This document shows positions 1-7,558 of a stretch of 64,000 nt of DNA, in pieces. How positions within the stretch are numbered: position 1 is the stretch's first letter; each line of letters begins with the position of its first letter. The position numbers and the translations under genes are program-made. The notes beneath the pieces are model-generated. The model did no database searches. It was not told the origin of the DNA and was given only the letters and a program-made list of their open reading frames with translations. This DNA comes from an uncultured Thermoanaerobaculum sp. (GTDB taxonomy: Bacteria > Acidobacteriota > Thermoanaerobaculia > Thermoanaerobaculales > Thermoanaerobaculaceae): the NCBI GenBank assembly GCA_937934115.1, contig CALHAH010000014.1:38381-102380 (forward strand). The letters are read 5' to 3'.

Positions 1-1
1 G

Positions 2-487
2 CGCCGGTACCGGCGGCAAATTGCGGAAAGGAACGTGTTGCCGGATTTGGTGCTCATTGACGGTGGTCCCAGCCAACTGCAGGCGGCGCGCCAAGCCTTG
101 GCTTTGGTGGCTGGCGAAATACCGGTTGTAGCTCTAGCCAAGCGTTTCGAGGACATCTACAAAGATGTGGCAGGACCGCCGCTGCGCCTTCCCAACAATC
201 ATCCCGTGCGTCTTTTGCTGCAGAAAATCCGCGATGAGGCCCACCGTTTTGCTGTGACCAAGCATCGGCGGCGCCGCCGGGCGCGTCGCCTTGCCACCCA
301 GCTTTTGGCGGTACCGGGTGTGGGCCCAGCTCGGGCCAAGAAGTTGCTTTTGGCCTTCGGTTCGCTGGACGGCGTTCGGCAAGCCTCGGAGCGGGAACTG
401 GCACAAGTGCTGGGTCCTAACTTGGCAAAAACGATCAAGGCCGCTCTTTCCCGGGACGACAGCGTAAAGGCGGCGGATTCCAGCTGA
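2..487 (+). CDS. uvrC: UvrC, excinuclease ABC subunit C (C-terminal part; gene starts before the window)
   Basis: C-terminal 161 residues of the nucleotide-excision repair nuclease subunit that makes the incisions around DNA lesions together with UvrA and UvrB. The reading frame is open from base 2. The RNase H-like endonuclease domain is recognised by LPDLVLIDGG followed by the conserved RDEAHRFAVTKHR segment. The last 60 residues form a helix-hairpin-helix DNA-binding domain (VPGVGPARAKKLLLAFGS). The N-terminal GIY-YIG domain must lie upstream of the window. Family membership is secure; only the missing 5' end is unknown. Confidence 0.95.
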   Translation, partial: RRYRRQIAERNVLPDLVLIDGGPSQLQAARQALALVAGEIPVVALAKRFEDIYKDVAGPPLRLPNNHPVRLLLQKIRDEAHRFAVTKHRRRRRARRLATQLLAVPGVGPARAKKLLLAFGSLDGVRQASERELAQVLGPNLAKTIKAALSRDDSVKAADSS

Positions 488-542
488 GGCCTCGCCTTTA
501 CCCGGCGCCTCGTGGGGAAAAGGCCCGATGGACAAACACCCT

Positions 543-572
543 TTGACTTACGGGCGCAAGACAAGGTAGCCT
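543..572 (+). promoter_or_regulatory. Promoter of the DUF4388-type/SPOR-like gene (TTGACT-18-TAGCCT)
   Basis: A -35 box TTGACT (543-548) is followed after 18 bp by a -10 box TAGCCT (567-572). Only 7 nt separate the -10 from the ATG at 580, so transcription would begin at or next to the start codon (leaderless). Confidence 0.55.
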
Positions 573-579
573 TGCGCTG

Positions 580-1626
580 ATGGTGCGCAATTCGGCGTCT
601 TTGCGCCTGTGTTCCTGGGTTGGGAAGTTGGGACGTGGCTCGGCGGTGCTGCGCTTCGGTGAGCAGCGGGTGGTCCTGCACATTGACGCTGGCGTCATCA
701 CCTCGGTGGAAGGCAACGACGGGGAGATTTTGACGGCGGCTTTTGGGTTGCCGCCGGAAGGCGATTGGTTCGCCGAGGCCCGGGCTGCCGTGGGCCAGAA
801 ACTGGTCACCCCGGAAGAAGCAGCAGCGGTGCTAAAGCGAGCTTTGACCAGTCAGCTCAAGGCCTTCTTTTCGCATCCCGAAGCGTCGCTGGAGCTTTTC
901 CCCGGCGAACCGCGACCAGCCAGTGGCTTTTTGATTTCCTACCCGCACGTGGTTTACGAGCTGGTACTCAAGGAAGGTGGGGAAACGCTGGTGCCGGTGT
1001 TCTTACCGGATCCCGCGGCAGTTTTGCGGCGGCTTCCGGGTTTTGCCCGCTGGGTAGGGGAGTTGCGTCTACCGGAAGAGGCGCTAGCGATTTTGGCTAA
1101 GGTCAACGATGCGCGCAGTGCCGCGGCCATTGCCGAGCCCTCTCCTTACGGCAAGGATGTGGTGTGCCGCTTATTGGCGGCCACTGTGGGTGCAGGCCTG
1201 GTGGAAGCGGAGGAGCCCGCTGGGCAGGAAACGGAGCTGGAAGTTACCAAACCCGAGCCCCCGCCGCGGCGAAAACGGCCATGGTGGTGGCTTTTCCCGG
1301 CGGTTTTGGCCGTGGCACTGGCGTTGTTTTTCGCACGGTTTCTGGTCCGTTCAGGACCGAACCCAAGCCCAGGGCCTTGGAGCATTGCCGTGGGTGGGGC
1401 TTGCCAGCCAGCGGAGTTGGAGCAGCTTTACCGGTTGCAGGCCAAGGACAAGGAAAAGCTGCGGGTAGTTCCCTTTGGTGACGGCGCACAACCGTGCTAC
1501 CGTTTGGTTTGGGGGTCTTTTGCCAGCCGTGAGCAAGCAGAAGCCGCTTCTGCTTCCGTGCCTGAGGGTTTCCTCCAGAGGGGTTTCCAGCCGCACGCTG
1601 TGCTTGTGGATGACAACTCCCGTTGA
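580..1626 (+). CDS. DUF4388/PATAN-like membrane protein with C-terminal SPOR-like domain
   Basis: 348 residues. About the first 210 resemble DUF4388-type sensor proteins: an N-terminal beta-rich part (VLRFGEQRVVLHIDAGVITSV) and a later helical part of the kind that follows it in such proteins. Next come a charged linker, one membrane helix (about residues 233-253, WWWLFPAVLAVALALFFARF) and a C-terminal domain whose YRLVWGSFASREQAEAA looks like a SPOR peptidoglycan-binding fold. The protein would be anchored in the inner membrane with the SPOR-like part outside. No Shine-Dalgarno sequence precedes the ATG, in line with the adjacent promoter. The function is not known; domain calls are by eye. 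Confidence 0.7.
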   Translation: MVRNSASLRLCSWVGKLGRGSAVLRFGEQRVVLHIDAGVITSVEGNDGEILTAAFGLPPEGDWFAEARAAVGQKLVTPEEAAAVLKRALTSQLKAFFSHPEASLELFPGEPRPASGFLISYPHVVYELVLKEGGETLVPVFLPDPAAVLRRLPGFARWVGELRLPEEALAILAKVNDARSAAAIAEPSPYGKDVVCRLLAATVGAGLVEAEEPAGQETELEVTKPEPPPRRKRPWWWLFPAVLAVALALFFARFLVRSGPNPSPGPWSIAVGGACQPAELEQLYRLQAKDKEKLRVVPFGDGAQPCYRLVWGSFASREQAEAASASVPEGFLQRGFQPHAVLVDDNSR

Positions 1627-1659
1627 TTGCGGGGGGGTGCTGGTTTAAACTTGAAGCAA

Positions 1660-3132
1660 ATGGAGCGGCTGACTGTTTCCACGGGCGAACTAGGTGCCGG
1701 CGAGGCGGCGGGGCTTTTGCGCCGTCTTTACCAGGGGCTGGCCAGCGGGCGGCTGGAGTTGAAAAACCAGCAGGGAGCTCGCTGCTTCTGGCTGGAAGCA
1801 GGGCAAGTGCGGGCCGTGGAATCTCAAGTGGAGGAAGAAAAGCTGGGCCAGTGGCTGGTGGACCGTGGCATTCTCGAACGCGAGCAATTGGCTCTCACCC
1901 TGCTCCGCCAGGAAAACGGCGTGCCTTTGGGGGACTTACTGGTTGGCCAAGGGATTTTGGAGGCCGAGCAACTTCACGAGGAACTGGTGGAACGGGCGGC
2001 TGTAATTTTGAGCAAGCTCCTACCAGCTCCGGCGGTCTACGAGTTCCAGGCGGGGAAAAGCGGTGATCCGAAAATCTGCGTTATGGACGTGAGCATGGGC
2101 GACCTCTTGCTGCGGGCCATGCGGCGCCTTTCGGATCTGGGGGTGTTGCGGAATCTTTTGACCCCCAAGGCCTTTGTGTGCGCACCAAGCGACGTGCTGC
2201 TGCGTGAACAAAAAGTCCACCTCTCCGCCAATGAAGCTTTCTTGCTTTCGCGGGTGAATGGGAGTGTCACAGTGGAGCAGCTTCGGCATCTGGTGCCTTT
2301 CCCCGAACAGGAGTTTGTGAGGGCATTAGCAGGTTTGCTTGTTGCCGGTATCCTGGAGCTTTCCGAGGCACCACCCCAAGCACCCGTGCGCTTGACGTTA
2401 GGCGAGGAGCGGGAAATTCTGAGCGAGGAAGCTGCCGCTTTCGAGCCCCACCAAGCGGCGGAGCACCAGCGGGTATTGAAATTGGCGGGAGAGATCGAGC
2501 GGCAGCACTATTACCGGCGCTTGGGTCTGTCGCCAGGGGCCACCCAGGACCAAATCCACGAACGCTATCGCGAGTTGAGCCGCATGTTTCACCCGGACAG
2601 GGCATTGGAGCCACACCTACGGACGCTTCGTTCGGAACTGGCACGGATTTTTAACGCCATAAAAGACGCCTACGAGACCCTTAGCAACCCCGAAAGGCGT
2701 GCCCGTTACGACCATTTTCTTAAACAAGCGGAGGCCAGGCAGGAGGACTTTCAAGAGGAAGAGAGGCGGCGGAAGGCACAGCTGGAGCTGGCACGAGCGG
2801 CCAAGCGACAAGGGGAGCTTCTCTTAAAAGCTGGAGACTACGGCGGAGCGTTGCCGCTTCTGGAACAAGCGGTTCGCTTTGCCCCTGAGGCTGAAACCTT
2901 GCTGCTGTTGGCACGCGTGGAGCTGCAAAACCCCATGTGGGGACAGAGAGCGCTCTCTCACCTGCGCATGGCTGTGGCCTTGGACCCTCAGCTCACCCCG
3001 GCTTGGCTGGAGCTAGCGCGTTTTTGGCGCAAGAGGAGGCTTGGGGAGAGGGCGCTGGCGTGTGTGGAAAAAGTCCTCGAGTACGACCCCAAGAACGCTG
3101 AGGCGCTTGAGCTTCGGCGGCAACTCCAGTAA
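1660..3132 (+). CDS. DUF4388-type protein with central DnaJ domain and C-terminal TPRs
   Basis: 490 residues from the ATG at 1660; a TTG at 1627 would add 11 residues and is less likely. The N-terminal ~250 residues are DUF4388-like (SGRLELKNQQGARCFWLEAG, then GVPLGDLLVGQGILEAEQL). They are followed by a J domain around residues 275-350 with the HPD motif (RMFHPDRA), which is the part that stimulates DnaK ATPase. The last ~110 residues are TPR-like helices (LLKAGDYGGALPLLEQAVRFAP). It lies directly downstream of another DUF4388-type gene. It is probably an adaptor bringing DnaK to a partner rather than a general DnaJ, because it lacks the Gly/Phe and zinc-finger regions. Confidence 0.75.
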   Translation: MERLTVSTGELGAGEAAGLLRRLYQGLASGRLELKNQQGARCFWLEAGQVRAVESQVEEEKLGQWLVDRGILEREQLALTLLRQENGVPLGDLLVGQGILEAEQLHEELVERAAVILSKLLPAPAVYEFQAGKSGDPKICVMDVSMGDLLLRAMRRLSDLGVLRNLLTPKAFVCAPSDVLLREQKVHLSANEAFLLSRVNGSVTVEQLRHLVPFPEQEFVRALAGLLVAGILELSEAPPQAPVRLTLGEEREILSEEAAAFEPHQAAEHQRVLKLAGEIERQHYYRRLGLSPGATQDQIHERYRELSRMFHPDRALEPHLRTLRSELARIFNAIKDAYETLSNPERRARYDHFLKQAEARQEDFQEEERRRKAQLELARAAKRQGELLLKAGDYGGALPLLEQAVRFAPEAETLLLLARVELQNPMWGQRALSHLRMAVALDPQLTPAWLELARFWRKRRLGERALACVEKVLEYDPKNAEALELRRQLQ

Positions 3133-3135
3133 GCC

Positions 3136-3591
3136 ATGCCGTGGGTGGTGGACGGGAACAACCTGGCCGGAGGCAGCTCCCGCGAAAAAGCCCGGCAGGC
3201 GGTCTTGGCCTTAGCCCACCGTGAAAAGGTAAAGGTGGTACTTTTCTTTGACGGTGCACCTCCCCCGGGCAGCCCTCCAGTGGAGAGGCTGGGGAGCGTG
3301 GAGGTACGGTACGTGCCGCACGCGGATACGGCAATCCTCGCCTTGTTACGAAAGGACGGGCGGGGGTGGCGGCTGGTAAGTTCGGACCAGGCGCTGGCGG
3401 CGCAAGCGCGCCACGTGGGGGCGGAGGTGATGCCGGTGCGAACGTTTTGGCGCAAACTGGAGGCCCTGGAGGCCTCCTCGCGGGCCGCCTGCAAGCCAGT
3501 TCCTGCGGCAGAGGACGACTATAGGGCTGGGGTTACGCCTCTGCCTGCCAAGCCGCTTCCTGTGCGCCGCAAGCGGCCCAGAAAGCTGTGA
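3136..3591 (+). CDS. NYN/YacP-type PIN-like ribonuclease
   Basis: 151 residues. It starts with WVVDGNNLAG, the typical first strand and acidic residue of NYN/YacP (DUF901) nucleases. A second acidic strand is VVLFFDGAPPPG, and a late conserved acidic site lies in RLVSSDQALAAQA. Relatives in this PIN-like family cleave RNA, for example Rae1 on the ribosome in Bacillus. The start codon lies 3 nt after the stop of the preceding gene, so the two are co-transcribed. The basic tail (VRRKRPRKL) may bind RNA. Confidence 0.8.
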   Translation: MPWVVDGNNLAGGSSREKARQAVLALAHREKVKVVLFFDGAPPPGSPPVERLGSVEVRYVPHADTAILALLRKDGRGWRLVSSDQALAAQARHVGAEVMPVRTFWRKLEALEASSRAACKPVPAAEDDYRAGVTPLPAKPLPVRRKRPRKL

Positions 3592-3597
3592 CCAACG

Positions 3598-4863
3598 CTA
3601 CCTGGGGGCTTCGTTACCAGGGATGGCAAAGCTGGGCATGACACCAGCCAGCACGCGGACCGTATCCCGAGCTATGACGCGCTCCTCGTTAGTGGGGATG
3701 ACGGCCACAGCCACCCGGCTTTCCTTTTGTGAGATAAGGCTAGGTGTTTGCGGTTGTACCGCAATGTTTGCCGAAGGGTCCAGCTTGATACCTAAAAACT
3801 CCAAGCCTTGCAGAGCCTGAGCGCGGATGGCAGGGGCGTTTTCGCCAATACCGCCGGTAAACGTAACCGCATCTAAGCCTCCGAGGGCAGCGGCGTAGGC
3901 ACCGATGTACTTGCGGATGCGGTAGCAAAAGATCTCCACCGCCAGCTGTGCCCGACGGTTTCCGCCTTCAGCTGCAGCGAGGACTTCCCGCATATCGGAG
4001 GAAACCCCAGAAATCCCGTAAAGCCCCGAGTGCTTGTTGAGCATGGCATTGAGCTGCGAAAGGGAAAGCTCCTCCATGGCCTGAATCCAAGGCAGGATGG
4101 CGGGATCGAGGTCACCACAACGGGTTCCCATGAGCAAACCCTCGAGAGGTGTGAAACCCATGCTTGTGTCGATGGAGCGGCCGCGGTCAATGGCTGCCAT
4201 GGAGCAGCCGTTGCCCAGGTGGCAGGTGACGATCTTGAGGTTTTCCAAAGGCTTCCCCAAGAGAGCCGCGGTGCGGATGGCTACGTAGCGGTGGGAAGTG
4301 CCGTGAAATCCGTAGCGGCGAATGCCGTGGCGAGTGTAAAGCTCGTAGGGAAGACCGTAAATGAAGGCCCGTGGGGGCATGGACTGATGGTAGGCAGTGT
4401 CGAAGACCGCCACGTGGGGAACTTTGGGTAAAAGCGCGCGAGCTGCCCGCAGCCCCCGGAGGTTGTGGGGGTTGTGCAGCGGAGCCAAAACCACGCACTC
4501 CTCGATCATGGCTTCCACTTCATCAGTGACCAGCACCGAGGACGCAAACGTCTCACCCCCGTGTACGACGCGGTGGCCTACAGCTTCGATTTGCGAGATA
4601 TCGTTGAACACCCCGTGCTCGGGGTGCACCAGGATTTTCAGCACCTTTTCCACGGCCGCACGGTGTTCCAAGATCTCGCAAATTTCTTGGTAGGGCTTGC
4701 GCTCGCCAACTTGTAGCAAAAGCCGCGAGTCGGGCAGTCCTATTTTTTCCACCGAGCCCCGGGCCAAGGTTTGGTCGGCGTTTTGCTCAATGGCCTCCAG
4801 GGAGGTTTCAATGACCTGAAACTTCACAGATGATGACCCGCAATTGAGGACCAGTACCTTCAT
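3598..4863 (-). CDS. ackA: Acetate kinase
   Basis: 421 residues, normal for the family. It interconverts acetyl phosphate + ADP and acetate + ATP, the substrate-level phosphorylation step of acetate fermentation. Signature regions are the N-terminal VLNCGSSSVKF, the central YGFHGTSHRYVA and the C-terminal FTGGIGENAPAIRA. The ATG at 4863 is chosen over an upstream in-frame ATG (4899) because it is preceded by GAGGTGAACCC and begins the conserved MKVLVLNCGSS. It lies 52 bp downstream of the 3-hydroxyacyl-CoA dehydrogenase gene on the same strand. No pta gene is visible in the window. Confidence 0.95.
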   Translation of the reverse strand: MKVLVLNCGSSSVKFQVIETSLEAIEQNADQTLARGSVEKIGLPDSRLLLQVGERKPYQEICEILEHRAAVEKVLKILVHPEHGVFNDISQIEAVGHRVVHGGETFASSVLVTDEVEAMIEECVVLAPLHNPHNLRGLRAARALLPKVPHVAVFDTAYHQSMPPRAFIYGLPYELYTRHGIRRYGFHGTSHRYVAIRTAALLGKPLENLKIVTCHLGNGCSMAAIDRGRSIDTSMGFTPLEGLLMGTRCGDLDPAILPWIQAMEELSLSQLNAMLNKHSGLYGISGVSSDMREVLAAAEGGNRRAQLAVEIFCYRIRKYIGAYAAALGGLDAVTFTGGIGENAPAIRAQALQGLEFLGIKLDPSANIAVQPQTPSLISQKESRVAVAVIPTNEERVIARDTVRVLAGVMPSFAIPGNEAPR

Positions 4864-4915
4864 GGGTTCACCTCGTTGAACTGAAGGTTTCGCCAGCACG
4901 CGAACGCTCGGCCGA

Positions 4916-5827
4916 TCACGTCAGCTGCGGGACGTCATCGGGCAAGCGGTCGGTACGGTTCCGGTTTTCGTCGTAAGAAAAGAAACCCTTACCCGCCCGC
5001 GCCCCAGTGTGCCCTGCGCGCACCAGCTTGCGCAGGAGTGGGCAGGGCCTAAACTTGGGATCGCCGGTTTCGTCGAACAGGTGCTGGAGCCAGTTGAGGA
5101 TTTTGTGCAGACCCACGCGGTCCGCCCACTCCAACGGCCCCATGCGAAAGTCATAACCCAGTTTCATCGCCAGGTCCACTTCCGCGGCCGAGGCCACCCC
5201 TTCCATGACCACGTACATCGCTTCATTGACCAACGCCAACACCACGCGCGTAGTGACAAACCCTGGGGACTCGAAAACCTCAATGGGCACCTTCCCTAGC
5301 ACCCGCGCGAAGTGCTTGGCCACCTCAAAGGCTTCGTTGGACGTGACTTGGCCGCGCACCACCTCCACCACCCGCGTGGTGGGCACCGGGTACAGGAAAT
5401 GCATGCCCAGCACGCGTTCCGGAAACTTCAGGCCCGAGGCCAGCTCGGTGATGGACAGCGTGGAGGTGTTGACCACGATGGGGACTTGTGGGGCAAGCAG
5501 TTGATCGAGCTCGGCGAGGAGCTTTTTCTTGTCCTGAAAATCCTCGTGGATGGTCTCGATGGCCAGCTGGCAGGCGTCAATGCCGTCGTAGCTTGCGGTA
5601 AAAGTGATGCGGCTGAGGATGGCACGCTTTTCGGCACCGGTCAGAGTCCAACGCTCCACTTGATGCTGGAGGGCTTCGTCTAGCATTTGCTGCACTTGCT
5701 GGGCCCGTTCTTCGTGTATCTCCTTAAGCAGGACCCCAAGGCCCGCTTGCGAAACTTTGGTGGCGATGGATCGTCCCATGATCCCGCCACCGATAACCGC
5801 CACTTGGTGAAGTTCTATTGTCGCCAT
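4916..5827 (-). CDS. hbd: 3-hydroxyacyl-CoA (3-hydroxybutyryl-CoA) dehydrogenase
   Basis: 303 residues with an N-terminal Rossmann fold (VAVIGGGIMGRSIA, NAD-binding glycine loop) and the conserved LGMHFLYPVP segment holding the catalytic His. The Glu partner would fall in the EVVRGQVTS region. A C-terminal dimerisation domain follows (GPLEWADRVGL). It oxidises or reduces 3-hydroxyacyl-CoA with NAD(H) in beta-oxidation or butyrate-type fermentation. No crt or bcd is adjacent. The gene has its own promoter carrying a Rex-like half-site, which suggests control by the NADH/NAD ratio. No Shine-Dalgarno sequence precedes the start. Confidence 0.92.
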   Translation of the reverse strand: MATIELHQVAVIGGGIMGRSIATKVSQAGLGVLLKEIHEERAQQVQQMLDEALQHQVERWTLTGAEKRAILSRITFTASYDGIDACQLAIETIHEDFQDKKKLLAELDQLLAPQVPIVVNTSTLSITELASGLKFPERVLGMHFLYPVPTTRVVEVVRGQVTSNEAFEVAKHFARVLGKVPIEVFESPGFVTTRVVLALVNEAMYVVMEGVASAAEVDLAMKLGYDFRMGPLEWADRVGLHKILNWLQHLFDETGDPKFRPCPLLRKLVRAGHTGARAGKGFFSYDENRNRTDRLPDDVPQLT

Positions 5828-5829
5828 AC

Positions 5830-5847
5830 TTGTGAAATGTAGAACAA
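5830..5847. promoter_or_regulatory. Rex-like operator overlapping the -10 box
   Basis: The 18-bp site TTGTGAAATGTAGAACAA has a perfect left half (TTGTGAA) and a partial right half (4 of 7 positions) of the Rex consensus TTGTGAA-N4-TTCACAA. It covers the -10 box and probable start site. Rex is encoded in this window at 59905-60573. Binding is an inference. Confidence 0.4.
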
Positions 5848-5864
5848 GTTCGGAGAAAAAGCAA
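5836..5864 (-). promoter_or_regulatory. Promoter of the 3-hydroxyacyl-CoA dehydrogenase gene (TTGCTT-17-TACATT)
   Basis: On the minus strand a -35 TTGCTT (5859-5864) and a -10 TACATT (5836-5841) are separated by 17 bp. The -10 ends 8 nt before the start codon at 5827, so the mRNA would be leaderless. It separates this gene and ackA from the upstream heat-shock operon. Confidence 0.55.
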
Positions 5865-5874
5865 GGGGCGGACC

Positions 5875-6729
5875 TCAGTTGAGGTACGAGGCCAGGGCTC
5901 GAGCTTTGCTGGAACGACGCAGTTTGGCTAAGGCGAGGTTTTCGATTTGCCGCACCCGTTCCCGGGAGATACCCAGCATCTCGCCAATTTCCCTGAGGGT
6001 ACGGGGCTCGTCGTCCTCCAACCCAAACCGCAAGGAGAGAATTTGCCGTTCCTTATCACTGAGCTCCTCCAGTGCTTCTTTTAAGGTTTCTTGAAAGGAT
6101 TGCCGCAGAAGCTCCTCGTCGACGTCGGGTATCACGTACTGCTCTAAAAGGTCTCCAAATTCGGCTTCCTCCTCTTCGCCCACGGGCTCATTGAGGGATA
6201 GGAAGTTTTGGTTGGAAGCCAGGAGGGTACGGACTTCCTCCACCGGCAAGCTCATTTCTTCCGCCAGCTCCTCCTCAGTGGGGGCTCGCTCCAGTTCGCG
6301 ACCTAAGGCCTGGCGGGAGCGTTCCAAACGGTACAGCACGTTGGCCTGTTTTTGGGGGAGGCGGAAACTTACCCCATGCTCGGAAAGGGCGTGGAGGATG
6401 GCTTGCCGGATCCACCACACGGCATAGGTGATGAACTTGACGTTTTTTTTAGGGTCAAACTTCTTGGCAGCTTGGATCAGCCCAATGTTGCCCTCGTTAA
6501 TGAGGTCCAAAAGGCTAATGCGCGAGTGGCGGAAGCGCTTGGCGTAGGCCACCACGAAACGCAAATTTGCTTCCACCAGTTGGCGTAAGGCTTCAGCGTC
6601 GCCCTTCTGGATACGCTCGGCAAGCTCCCGCTCCTCCTCCGGGGTCAGCTGCCGGAAGCGGCCAATTTCCTGCAAGTAGCGCCGCAACAGCGCCGCCTCA
6701 GGGTCGTAGCGGTGCTCGTCGTGGGTCAT
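5875..6729 (-). CDS. Sigma-70 family RNA polymerase sigma factor (probable heat-shock sigma)
   Basis: 284 residues. Region 1.2/2 is complete: LLRRYLQEIGRFRQLTPEEE, the core-binding region LDLINEGNIGLIQAAKKFDP and the -10 melting segment FITYAVWWIRQAI. It is followed by region 3 and a region 4 helix-turn-helix that contacts the -35 box (TLREIGEMLGISRERVRQIE). There is no region 1.1 and no large insert, so it is shorter than a housekeeping RpoD and close to RpoH/RpoS size. It is the last gene of the dnaK operon and overlaps the MerR regulator by 4 bp, so it probably directs a stress regulon. The exact subgroup cannot be fixed by eye. Confidence 0.88.
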   Translation of the reverse strand: MTHDEHRYDPEAALLRRYLQEIGRFRQLTPEEERELAERIQKGDAEALRQLVEANLRFVVAYAKRFRHSRISLLDLINEGNIGLIQAAKKFDPKKNVKFITYAVWWIRQAILHALSEHGVSFRLPQKQANVLYRLERSRQALGRELERAPTEEELAEEMSLPVEEVRTLLASNQNFLSLNEPVGEEEEAEFGDLLEQYVIPDVDEELLRQSFQETLKEALEELSDKERQILSLRFGLEDDEPRTLREIGEMLGISRERVRQIENLALAKLRRSSKARALASYLN

Positions 6730-7106
6730 TCGTCCTCGCTGCGAACCAGGCCGTGGTAAGGGCGGGGCACGAGGGCGTGTTCCCGCGCCACACCACCTTT
6801 TTTGGCCAGCTCCCGCTCCAGCGCTTCCGCTAAACGGGCCACCTCCGCCTGCAGGGCGTCAATTTGGTCCTTCATCCTCAGGATAACCTCGACTCCCGCC
6901 AAGTTTACTCCCATGTCGCGGGTGAGGGTGAGGATGAACTCGAGACGTTCGCACGTGGCCTCGTCGTAAAGACGGGTATTGCCCTCGCTGCGGGCTGGGC
7001 GGATCAAGCCCTCCCTTTCGTAAAGGCGGAGGGTCTGCGGGTGAATGTTGTAGCGCTTGGCCACCCACGAGATCATGTGGTAGCGACGGGGCGCCTTGGC
7101 GTTCAT
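6726..7106 (-). CDS. hspR: MerR-family heat-shock regulator (HspR-like)
   Basis: 126 residues. The N-terminal winged helix-turn-helix is of MerR type (ISWVAKRYNIHPQTLRLYER, then EGLIRPARSEGNTRLYD). It is followed by a coiled-coil dimerisation helix (KDQIDALQAEVARLAEALE). The sequence style and its place between hsp20 and a sigma gene in a dnaK operon match HspR, which represses dnaK operons with DnaK as co-repressor. It overlaps both neighbours by 4 bp. The canonical HAIR operator was not found; a different inverted repeat lies at the dnaK promoter. Confidence 0.82.
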   Translation of the reverse strand: MNAKAPRRYHMISWVAKRYNIHPQTLRLYEREGLIRPARSEGNTRLYDEATCERLEFILTLTRDMGVNLAGVEVILRMKDQIDALQAEVARLAEALERELAKKGGVAREHALVPRPYHGLVRSEDE

Positions 7107-7543
7107 GCGCCCTCCCGAGCCACCGGGATGTTCCTTGCGGAGCCCCGGGCTTTGGGAAGACGAACCACCAAAAGCCCCCGGGAGAGGGTGGCTTCGAAGG
7201 GCGGCGTCACTGGCGAAGGAAGGGGAATAAGGCGGCGAAAACGCCCGCGAGGGCGTTCCATGCGCAAAAGCGTTTCTTCACCTTTGCTCGTTTCAGAACC
7301 TAAGGCGCCAGCAATCAGGAGCTTTTCGTTTTCCAGCGCCACTTGCAGGTCTTGGACGGCGATACCCGGCAACTCGGCTTCCACGAATACCGCCTCCTCA
7401 GACTCGTACACATCCACGGGCGGATACGCCGAGGTGGACGAGGCGAGGCTCGAGGGAGCTAGAAGGGCGGATTCCAGCAACGCTTGCATCCTTTGGGATA
7501 AGCTCTCCAGCTCGCGGAACACCTGCCAGTCCAGCTCCCTCAT
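7103..7543 (-). CDS. Small heat-shock protein, Hsp20/alpha-crystallin family
   Basis: 146 residues, an ATP-independent holdase chaperone. The central alpha-crystallin domain starts at YPPVDVYESEEAVFVEAELPG and ends with LSRGLLVVRLPKA, a variant of the usual GVL motif. The N-terminal arm is short and helical. It lies 15 bp downstream of dnaK and overlaps hspR by 4 bp, so it belongs to the heat-shock operon. It is clearly divergent from the second Hsp20 at 34450-34908. Confidence 0.9.
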   Translation of the reverse strand: MRELDWQVFRELESLSQRMQALLESALLAPSSLASSTSAYPPVDVYESEEAVFVEAELPGIAVQDLQVALENEKLLIAGALGSETSKGEETLLRMERPRGRFRRLIPLPSPVTPPFEATLSRGLLVVRLPKARGSARNIPVAREGA

Positions 7544-7558
7544 GACCTCCCCCCCATT

